Origin: JBLNCE01 sp050260415
GTDB lineage: Bacteria; Bacillota; UBA4882; JAAYXC01
Assembly: GCA_050260415.1 (NCBI GenBank)
Contig: JBLNCE010000025.1
Location: forward strand, 1 to 10,950
DNA: 10,950 bases
Direction: 5' to 3'
A program made the position numbers and the translations under genes. Shown here piece after piece: positions 1-5,872 of this stretch (positions within the stretch are counted from its first letter, which is position 1; each line of letters begins with the position of its first letter). The notes under the pieces are model-generated. The model saw only the letters and a program-made list of their open reading frames with translations, was not told the DNA's origin and searched no databases.

Positions 1-687
1 CTTCAAGCCGCCGCCGCGGACTTGCTGGCGGGCCGGGCCGTGCTTTTTCTTGCCGGAGAGGACCGCGCCCTGAGCTTCGGCGCGCAAGGGTGGATCCGGC
101 ATGAACCGAAGGAACCATCGAACGGACGGGCCGAGGCCGCCCGCCTGCCCGTCATCGCCTATGACCGCCGGGAGAAAACCTTCGTCCCGCACGGCCTGGG
201 GGTCTTTCACGGCGACCGCCTGGCCGGCATCCTCACAAGCCGTGAAACGCGTATGTTTGGGCTGTTCTGCGGCAAAGCCCGCGCCGCGAAACTGCAAGTG
301 CCCATGGAGGAGATGGGGCTGGTCTCATTTACCGGTGTGAGCGCCGAGAGCAAGACGAGCCTTCATACGGTCGGCAACCGGGTCTCTTTCTCAGTCGAGG
401 TCAAGGCGCGCGGCCACCTGATGGGAATGACCAAACCGCTTACGCGGCTCGGCCCGGATAGGACGCGCGCCATCGCCGCGGCGACGGAGAATGCCATCCG
501 CAACGAAATTGCCAAGATGGTCCGCCATTTGCAGGAGTTGAACGCGGATATCATGGGCTTCGGGGAATTGGTGCGCGGCAACCGGCCCCAAATCTGGCAC
601 CGGCTCAACTGGGATGAGGAGTTCCCCCGTGTGCCGGTGCGGATCCGCGTGCGTTTCACGATCGTGCAGGCGGGGACATTCCGATGA
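1..687 (+). CDS. Ger(x)C family spore germination protein, 5'-truncated by the window edge
   Basis: The frame is open from base 1 to a TGA at 685-687, giving 228 residues with no start in the window. Ger(x)C (GerAC-type) proteins are lipoproteins of the spore inner-membrane germinant receptor and are usually about 370-400 residues, so the signal peptide and N-terminal domain lie upstream. Two family-like stretches are visible. VFHGDRLAG followed by SRET, around in-window residues 68-82, matches the 'xVFkgDRLvGwL..eEtr' block. The C-terminal end has a long helix of charged residues, then ADIMGFGELVRG (182-193) and NWDEEFPRVPV, followed by a final beta strand; this is the hallmark end of the family. 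The partner A and B subunit genes are not seen; they would have to be upstream. No convincing gene follows in the 177 bases before the peptidase. The family call is firm; the particular receptor and germinant cannot be told. Confidence 0.9.
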   Translation, partial: LQAAAADLLAGRAVLFLAGEDRALSFGAQGWIRHEPKEPSNGRAEAARLPVIAYDRREKTFVPHGLGVFHGDRLAGILTSRETRMFGLFCGKARAAKLQVPMEEMGLVSFTGVSAESKTSLHTVGNRVSFSVEVKARGHLMGMTKPLTRLGPDRTRAIAAATENAIRNEIAKMVRHLQELNADIMGFGELVRGNRPQIWHRLNWDEEFPRVPVRIRVRFTIVQAGTFR

Positions 688-864
688 CTGTAGTCTATGG
701 CGGCGGGGCGGCGTGCCCCCAGGTCGAGGGCCCCGGACCCATGACAAACCTAAGTTCGCCGCCCCAGGTGAGTTCCGCGTGCCTGACCCACGCCCGGTCC
801 AGGGAGACGCCGTTCAAGGCGGCGGACTGTTATAGAGATTGCCGGGCGAGGCGGACTCGACACG

Positions 865-1926
865 ATGCTGAGGGAAAAAGAAAACCAAGTCTTGTCCGAT
901 AGGGCACGGCAAGTATCTCGCAGATCGCCGCATCGCAGCTTCATCGGCCTATCTTGGCACAACGTCTTCATCTCCGCCACCGGCCACTACATCAACGCAA
1001 CCTGCGAATATGTCTCCGATCATGCATATTTCTTCGTCGACAACCGGGATATCGCGGCGATGGGTCCCCACCTGGCTTCCTATGGCGCGGCCTTCGATGC
1101 ACTCTACGAAACTAATCACAACAAATTCGGCACGGAGAACGATGTTGACAACAACGGCAAGGTGGTCATCATCTTCTCGGAGGAACTCACCGGTGGGCTT
1201 ACGAGATACTTCAGTTCGGTCGATGAATACCCCAAGGCCGCGTACGCCGCTTCCAACGAAGGCGACATTCTCTACATAACCACCAATGCAGTCTATCAAG
1301 GTGACGGCGTCAACCGCACGCTGGCCCACGAGTTCCAGCACATGATCTATTTTGACCAGCACTACAACCGCGGCGTAACAAGCACCTACACCTGGCTGAA
1401 CGAGGCCCTTTCACAGGCGGCCGAGTACTACACCGGCTACACCGGAAGCCACCTCGATTGGATCGCGTATTTCCTGATCATCATTGGATGGGGCTCTCGT
1501 TGACCCATTGGACGAGCGACAATTACGGCTACGGGGCCGTCTATATCCGCTATCTGATCGACCAGTATGGCGAGACGGCGATCAAGAACATGTGCGCCAC
1601 GGACAAGGTCGGCGTAGCCGCGGTGGAAGCCGCGACCGGCACCGATTTCAACACGATCTTCAACAACTTCACACGGGCGCTGGTTTTGTCGGGCACGGGC
1701 GGCTCGACGAACCCGCTCTATGCATTCACCACGCTCGATCTGCAAACCGTGCAGCCCAACGGGCGGGGCGGCCTGACAACCACCGCCGTTTATACCGCGG
1801 GTGAAAATGTCTCCAAACAGCCTCTACCCCTACCGGCTTTTCTTTGGTCAATGGACGGGCGCTTTTGGCACGATGAACCTGTCCGGCGACGCGATGGCCG
1901 GTACGGTCTTCGGCATCAGCCAGTAG
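865..1926 (+). pseudogene. M30 (hyicolysin)-like zinc metallopeptidase with two compensating frameshifts
   Basis: Translation from ATG 865 gives an M30-like peptidase: FGTENDVDNNGKVVIIF (about 88-104), the zinc-binding helix HEFQH (H155, E156, H159) and a downstream TWLNEALS supplying the likely third ligand E180. The frame ends at TGA 1501-1503 just after HLDWIAYFL. The conserved continuation (SLTHW, YGYGAVYIRYLIDQYGE, ATGTDFNTIF) is in the frame one base earlier, so one base appears to be missing at about 1470-1488. After GENVS the original frame resumes at about 1810-1818 (NSLYPYRLFFGQW to FGISQ) and ends at TAG 1924-1926. Joined, the protein would be about 353 residues. All three pieces look protein-like, so the indels are recent mutations or sequence errors. 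M30 relatives are normally secreted, but no signal peptide is seen after ATG 865; the upstream frame is open only back to about 787 and shows no hydrophobic segment. The N-terminus may also be damaged. Confidence 0.75.
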
Positions 1927-1942
1927 GAGGTGCAACAAAAAA

Positions 1943-1987
1943 CAAGGCGCGGGAGGAGAATCGAGGCGATTTTCCTCCCGCGCCTTG
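1943..1987. terminator. Long 21-bp hairpin 3' of the peptidase gene; terminator-like, orientation unclear
   Basis: Arms 1943-1963 and 1967-1987 pair at 20 of 21 positions around a 3-nt AGG loop, beginning 16 nt after the peptidase stop. The plus strand shows an A-run (AACAAAAAAC, 1934-1943) before the stem but no T-run after it. Read on the minus strand, the stem is followed by a T-run and would look like a canonical intrinsic terminator, yet no minus-strand gene lies above it. It could be a one-sided remnant of a bidirectional terminator or an intergenic repeat. Between 1988 and 2053 I see nothing recognisable. Confidence 0.45.
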
Positions 1988-2053
1988 ATCCCTAAAAAAC
2001 GGAGGAGTCCAGTCCGGGAAGGGGTTTTGATCCCGTTGAGGTATGGTAACACG

Positions 2054-2089
2054 GACAAGGGTTTGCGCCAGATCGCGCAAACCCTTGTC
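2054..2089. repeat. Perfect 15-bp palindrome upstream of the cassette, near-copy of the one at 9414-9446
   Basis: GACAAGGGTTTGCGC (2054-2068) and its exact reverse complement (2075-2089) flank a 6-nt CAGATC loop. A weak T-rich tail (ATTTCATT) follows on the plus strand, so it may terminate transcription entering from the peptidase side. Bases 2057-2089 match 9414-9446 at 30 of 33 positions in the same orientation, which makes this a repeated element of the genome rather than a unique terminator. Confidence 0.6.
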
Positions 2090-2125
2090 ATTTCATTAGG
2101 TGAAGCCCAGCGACGGTGATCATCG

Positions 2126-2153
2126 CTGGCTCCCGCGGCAAGCCGGGTATGAT
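2126..2153 (+). promoter_or_regulatory. Possible sigma-A-type promoter for the cassette (weak)
   Basis: TATGAT at 2148-2153 (overlapping TATAAG just downstream) resembles a -10 box. The best -35 at a 16-nt gap is CTGGCT (2126-2131), only 3 of 6 matches to TTGACA. It lies about 105 nt before the SWIM start and after the 2054-2089 palindrome, which is where a cassette promoter would be expected. A small inverted repeat CAGCGA/TCGCTG overlaps it upstream (2107-2127). Position supports the call more than sequence does. Confidence 0.2.
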
Positions 2154-2258
2154 ATAAGTTGCTGCCATAAGCAGGAAAAGACCACTGCCCTATGGAAAAC
2201 GATCACAGATCATACCGTCGCCTGTTGCCGATGCAGACCGAACCGGGAGCGATCGCAG

Positions 2259-3701
2259 ATGAAGCTGACCGAAGCCGCCATCGACGCCATGGCCCCCAAT
2301 CAGAACGCCATCCAGAACGCCTGGAGCCTCGTGAAGAACAAGAGTCTGATCGCGCTGGGCCAGGCGGAGGACGGCGCGGTGATCTTCGGCGAGTGCCTCG
2401 GCAGCGGCGAAGCCAACTACCGCCTCAGCGCAGATTTTGCCGACCCGGCCAACCCCATTCTGCGCTGCTCCTGCCCCAGCCGGCAATTCCCCTGCAAGCA
2501 TCTGCTAGCCCTCCTTTACGCGCATGCCTCCGGCCGGCCCTTTGCCGCGGCCTCCTTGCCTGCTGAAGCTTTGGCGGCAAGGGAAAAGGCGCGGGAAAAA
2601 GCGGAACGCAAAGCCAAACGACTGGAGAAAACAGCCGAGCCGGCCGCGCCAAAAAAGGTCAACCTGGCGGCTCTGGGCAAAAAAAACCGGACCCAGCTGG
2701 AAGGGCTGGACCTCCTCGACAAGATCTTGGAGAACATCGTCCGCACCGGCCTAGGGACGCAGGACGCCCAGAGCCTGCAAATACTGGCGGAGCAGGCCCG
2801 GCAATTGGGCGACTACTACCTGCCCGGGCCGCAGGATGCGCTCAAGGAATACATCCACCTGTGCCGGGCAGCAGCCGCCGACCCGGAAAAAACTTATAGC
2901 GCGGCTCTGGATCGGCTGGCGCGCCTGTCCGCCACGAGCCGCCGCGGCCGTGAGTATCTGGCCAAAAAGCAGGCGGATCCCGCGGGTTTTGTCGATCAAG
3001 ATTCAGTCCTGGAGGAACTCCTGGGCCATGCCTGGCAGCTGGATGAGTTGCGCGCCCTGGGCCGGGTCAGGCGGGATGCGGAACTCATCCAGCTCAGTTT
3101 CACCAGCTACGATGATCCGGCGCGCGGGGAGTATATCGATCTCGGCCTCTGGCTGGACCTGGCCGGGGGCGGCATCTGGCGGAGCCTCAATTACCGTCCT
3201 TACCGCGCCGCCAAGCACCTGCGCGAGGACGATTCCTGCTTTGAAGTGGCTGTCATCCGGGAGCTTTGCGTCTATCCCGGCGACCTCAATCCGCGCGTCA
3301 GATGGGAGGAAGCCGCCTACCGGCCGCCGTCCGCCGCGGATTACCGGGCGGTGTGCGCCCACGCCGCCGCCTCGCTGAAGCAAGCGATCCAGCAGGTCAA
3401 GAACCAGCTCAAGAACCCCCTGGCCGATAGGCATCCCGTCCTGCTGCTGGGCTATGCCCGGCTGGGTCTGATCGACGGGGCGCCGGTCATCGAGGACGCG
3501 GACGGGGAGCGTCTGGGCCTGGCCAACCTGCCTGGCGGGCCGGAGCCGCCGACCGTCCATCTCCTGCCGCTGCTCGAGGAGAGGGAGCTATATAACGGCG
3601 CCATGCTGGCCCGTTTTCATCACGACCTGGCCGCCGGGTTATTGCGGGCGCAGCCGCTCGCCCTGGCCGGCGCCGATGGCATCAGGAGGCTCGCTTACTA
3701 G
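2259..3701 (+). CDS. SWIM zinc-finger protein, first gene of the MoxR/DUF5682/VWA cassette
   Basis: 480 residues from ATG 2259, chosen because GGGAG at 2245-2249 is well placed and the protein from there starts MKLTEAAIDAMAPNQ, a natural N-terminus. The frame is open further upstream (to about 2100), but that part is rich in Cys, His and Arg and looks non-coding. A SWIM motif (CxC-x6-CxH) is clear at C70, C72, C79 and H81, after an N-terminal domain with alternating strands (SLIALGQ, AVIFGECLG, NYRLSADF). SWIM domains bind zinc and are thought to mediate DNA or protein contacts. Residues about 100-140 are a highly charged Lys/Glu/Ala helix, probably coiled coil or linker. The remainder is a mostly helical domain I cannot assign. 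SWIM proteins recur beside MoxR-VWA-DUF5682 genes in other bacteria (from memory), which supports one operon here despite the 178-nt gap to the next gene. Confidence 0.85.
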   Translation: MKLTEAAIDAMAPNQNAIQNAWSLVKNKSLIALGQAEDGAVIFGECLGSGEANYRLSADFADPANPILRCSCPSRQFPCKHLLALLYAHASGRPFAAASLPAEALAAREKAREKAERKAKRLEKTAEPAAPKKVNLAALGKKNRTQLEGLDLLDKILENIVRTGLGTQDAQSLQILAEQARQLGDYYLPGPQDALKEYIHLCRAAAADPEKTYSAALDRLARLSATSRRGREYLAKKQADPAGFVDQDSVLEELLGHAWQLDELRALGRVRRDAELIQLSFTSYDDPARGEYIDLGLWLDLAGGGIWRSLNYRPYRAAKHLREDDSCFEVAVIRELCVYPGDLNPRVRWEEAAYRPPSAADYRAVCAHAAASLKQAIQQVKNQLKNPLADRHPVLLLGYARLGLIDGAPVIEDADGERLGLANLPGGPEPPTVHLLPLLEERELYNGAMLARFHHDLAAGLLRAQPLALAGADGIRRLAY

Positions 3702-3712
3702 GAGAGGCATGA

Positions 3713-3813
3713 AAAACCATTGGAAACTACGAAACACACGAAACACACGAAAGAAACCATTAAATCAACACCGTTTTTCGCGCTTTTCGTGTTTTTCGTA
3801 GTTTCAAAACCAT
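3713..3813. repeat. MITE-like inverted-repeat element between the SWIM and HEAT-like genes
   Basis: Arms 3723-3744 and 3784-3805 are inverted copies matching at 20 of 22 positions (GAAACTACGAAA...TTTCGTAGTTTC). The left arm contains a 9-bp tandem unit ACGAAACAC. An exact 8-bp direct repeat AAAACCAT lies on both sides (3713-3720 and 3806-3813), like a target-site duplication, although a third AAACCAT sits inside at 3754-3760. The sequence is AT-rich amid GC-rich genes. It holds a tiny frame 3709-3801 with a good Shine-Dalgarno site, but its translation is just repeat sequence. As RNA it would form a long hairpin inside the operon transcript. I recall CACGAA-type repeats scattered in many environmental bacterial genomes, but this is memory, not a search. 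Confidence 0.6.
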
Positions 3814-3879
3814 CGGTCTTTTATGTTGATAGCCTTCCTTTTACAACGCTTCCGAAAACCGAGTGAGGAGGCCCCCGCC

Positions 3880-4716
3880 ATGGGTCTGGAGATCCTGAAC
3901 GAGCTGCACGGCGAGGTGCGGCGTCTCGCGGTGGCCGGCGCCCCCCTGGCCAGGAACGACTTTCGCCTGCGCAGGCTCTTACCCCGTCTGCAGCAGGCCG
4001 GCGCGGAACTGCCGATCCTGGCCCGCCTGGCCGTGTTGACACGCGAGTTGATCGAGGCCCCCGCCGAGGAAACACCGCGCAGGCTCCTCGAGCTGGCCAA
4101 CCTGATCCACGCGGTCCTTTATACCCAGGGAGAGGCCGCCTGCCCGGGCGAGCTCAAGCCCCTTCGCCTGACACCGCTGCCCAGGCGCGGCGCGCCCGTA
4201 CCCTACCGAAAGCTGCGCCAGGTCTGCGAGGCCTTGGCCGGCCAGGGGAGCAGCCGCCTGGAGGCGATCAAACAAGCGGAGGCGGAGGGGCTCTTCACGG
4301 ATTACCGCTTGCTCCTCCCCGCCCTTGCGGCGCTGGGCGATCTCTACCAGGAGCTTTCCGAAGCCGTCTTTGCCATCCTGCGGGACTTAGGCCCCGGCAT
4401 CCTGCCCGCCGTGCTGGAGAGCCTCGACCCGCGCGGCGGACGCGGCGACGCCCGTAAGCTGGAGCTGATCTCCGCCCTCCTGGGCCGCCAAGGCCGGGAG
4501 ATCTACCTCAAAGCTCTGGATGACGGCACTCTTCCCGTCAAAGTCGCCGCCGTACGGGCGCTCAGGGACGTGCCGGAAGAAAAGCCCTTGCTGGAGCAGC
4601 TGACCAGGGATCGCCGCAAGGAGATCAGGGAAGCGGCCGCGGAGACCCTGCGGCAGCTGACGCCGCTCGGCCGGGTGGCCAGGTCCATCGGGGAGTTACT
4701 CCGCGCCCAGAAGTGA
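3880..4716 (+). CDS. HEAT-repeat-like helical protein of the cassette
   Basis: 278 residues from ATG 3880. This start has a perfect AGGAGG at 3866-3871 with 8-nt spacing. The frame extends up to an ATG at 3823, but that one has no ribosome site and would add only MLIAFLLQRF plus a linker. The protein is almost entirely alpha-helical and rich in Leu, Ala, Arg and Glu. The end (about 205-262) shows two consecutive HEAT-like units, with the pattern LPVKVAAVRALRDVPEEKPLLEQL then RKEIREAA-x4-LRQL. The N-terminal half is less regular, with helices around residues 1-85 and 108-165, and a proline-rich linker near 95-108. No catalytic motif, membrane segment or signal is visible. HEAT repeats serve as scaffolds, so a binding-partner role for the ATPase or the DUF5682 protein is the likely inference. 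It sits 64 nt upstream of the MoxR gene. Confidence 0.75.
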   Translation: MGLEILNELHGEVRRLAVAGAPLARNDFRLRRLLPRLQQAGAELPILARLAVLTRELIEAPAEETPRRLLELANLIHAVLYTQGEAACPGELKPLRLTPLPRRGAPVPYRKLRQVCEALAGQGSSRLEAIKQAEAEGLFTDYRLLLPALAALGDLYQELSEAVFAILRDLGPGILPAVLESLDPRGGRGDARKLELISALLGRQGREIYLKALDDGTLPVKVAAVRALRDVPEEKPLLEQLTRDRRKEIREAAAETLRQLTPLGRVARSIGELLRAQK

Positions 4717-4729
4717 AAGAACCTATATC

Positions 4730-4765
4730 ATGTCTAAACGCGCTTAATCCTTCGCGTCTAGACAT
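4730..4765 (+). other. Intercistronic hairpin just before the MoxR gene
   Basis: ATGTCTAAACGCG (4730-4742) and CGCGTCTAGACAT (4753-4765) pair at 12 of 13 positions around a 10-nt loop. The stem ends 3 nt before the Shine-Dalgarno GAGGTGA (4769-4775). No T-run follows, so it is not an intrinsic terminator. It could adjust mRNA stability or expression ratio between the HEAT-like gene and the three coupled genes, or be a DNA operator; neither is shown. Confidence 0.5.
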
Positions 4766-4780
4766 CACGAGGTGATCGCC

Positions 4781-5872
4781 ATGGCTGAAACCCGGGACAT
4801 CCTGCGCCTGCCGGCGGAAAAACTCTATCAGGACGAGATCGAGGCCCTCATCGCGAACGAAAAGGAGCCAATTCCCACGGGCTGGCGGATGTCGCCGCGT
4901 TCCGTCCTGACCTATATCTGCGGCGGCAAGGTGGGCAAGAAGGAGATCGTGCCCAAGTATATCGGCGGGAAACGTCTGGTGGAGATGGCCGTCGCCACCC
5001 TGGTCACGGATCGCTCCCTCCTGCTCATCGGGGAGCCCGGCACCGCCAAGTCCTGGCTCTCGGAGAACCTGGCCGCCGCGATCTACGGCGATTCCAGCTT
5101 GGTGGTGCAGGGCACGGCGGGCACCACCGAGGAGCAGATCAGGTACACCTGGAACTATGCCATGCTTCTCGCCCGTGGCCCCTCCATGGAGGCTCTGGTC
5201 AAGAGCCCCATCTACCGGGCCATGGAAGCCGGCGGCATCGCGCGGTTTGAGGAGATCTCCCGCTGCGCCTCGGAGGTGCAGGACGTCCTCATCTCCATCC
5301 TCTCCGAGAAGCGCATCGCCCTGCCCGAACTGGGCGGCGAGGTCCCGGCGGCCAAGGGGTTCAACCTCATCGCCACCGCCAATACGCGGGATCGCGGCGT
5401 GAACGAGATGTCGGCCGCACTCAAGCGTAGGTTCAATATCATCATCCTCCCCACCCCGGCGGACGTCGAGACGGAAGTGGAGATCGTCCGCCGGCGCCTG
5501 CACGAGCTCTCCGCCGGCCTCGATCTCCGGGCAGCCTTCCCGGCGGATGAAGCTCTGCTCAAAGTGGTGACCATCTTCCGCGAACTCCGCGACGGCATGA
5601 CCATCGACGGCAAAGAAAAAGTCAAATCCCCGGCCGGCGTGGTCTCGACCGCCGAGGCGATCTCGCTTTTGACCGAGAGCATGGCCTTGGCGGGCGGCTT
5701 TGGCGACGGGACCGTCTCCGAGCGCGACCTGGCCGCCGGCCTGCAGGGCGCCGTGGTCAAAGACGACGAAAAAGATAAGCTTGTCTGGGAGGAATATCTG
5801 GAAAACATCATGAAGCGGCGCGGTTCCGAATGGCGCGGGCTCTACCACGCCTGCCGGGAGCTGCTCAAATGA
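4781..5872 (+). CDS. MoxR-type AAA+ ATPase of the DUF5682/VWA cassette
   Basis: 363 residues from ATG 4781, which is preceded by GAGGTGA at 4769-4775 with 5-nt spacing; a GTG at 4772 lies inside that ribosome site and is unlikely to be used. Walker A is GEPGTAKS (84-91). The Walker B position reads IARFEEIS (153-160), with Glu-Glu (157-158) in place of the usual Asp-Glu. A sensor-1 Asn is present in IATANTRDRG (197-206, N201), and an arginine-finger region ALKRRF (213-218) follows. This layout is that of the MoxR branch of AAA+ proteins, which form hexameric remodelling chaperones working with VWA partners (RavA-ViaA, NorQ-NorD, CbbQ-CbbO). No signal or membrane segment is seen, so it is cytoplasmic. 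Its TGA (5870-5872) overlaps the next ATG (5869-5871), implying translational coupling with the DUF5682 gene. Confidence 0.92.
   Translation: MAETRDILRLPAEKLYQDEIEALIANEKEPIPTGWRMSPRSVLTYICGGKVGKKEIVPKYIGGKRLVEMAVATLVTDRSLLLIGEPGTAKSWLSENLAAAIYGDSSLVVQGTAGTTEEQIRYTWNYAMLLARGPSMEALVKSPIYRAMEAGGIARFEEISRCASEVQDVLISILSEKRIALPELGGEVPAAKGFNLIATANTRDRGVNEMSAALKRRFNIIILPTPADVETEVEIVRRRLHELSAGLDLRAAFPADEALLKVVTIFRELRDGMTIDGKEKVKSPAGVVSTAEAISLLTESMALAGGFGDGTVSERDLAAGLQGAVVKDDEKDKLVWEEYLENIMKRRGSEWRGLYHACRELLK

Noticed and set aside
684..902. 72-codon frame starting in an ATGA overlap with the Ger(x)C stop
   Set aside because: Weak ribosome site, Cys/Arg-rich composition without hydrophobic core or known motif, and it overlaps the peptidase start. 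No sign of a germination B subunit.
3709..3801. 30-codon frame with a good ribosome site right after the SWIM gene
   Set aside because: Its translation is only the inverted-repeat element; more likely the ribosome site is ancestral to the next gene.
4625..5848. 407-codon open frame on the minus strand
   Set aside because: It lies antisense to the MoxR gene, whose motifs and overlaps are clear; its protein is low-complexity and resembles nothing. Long antisense frames are common in GC-rich coding DNA.
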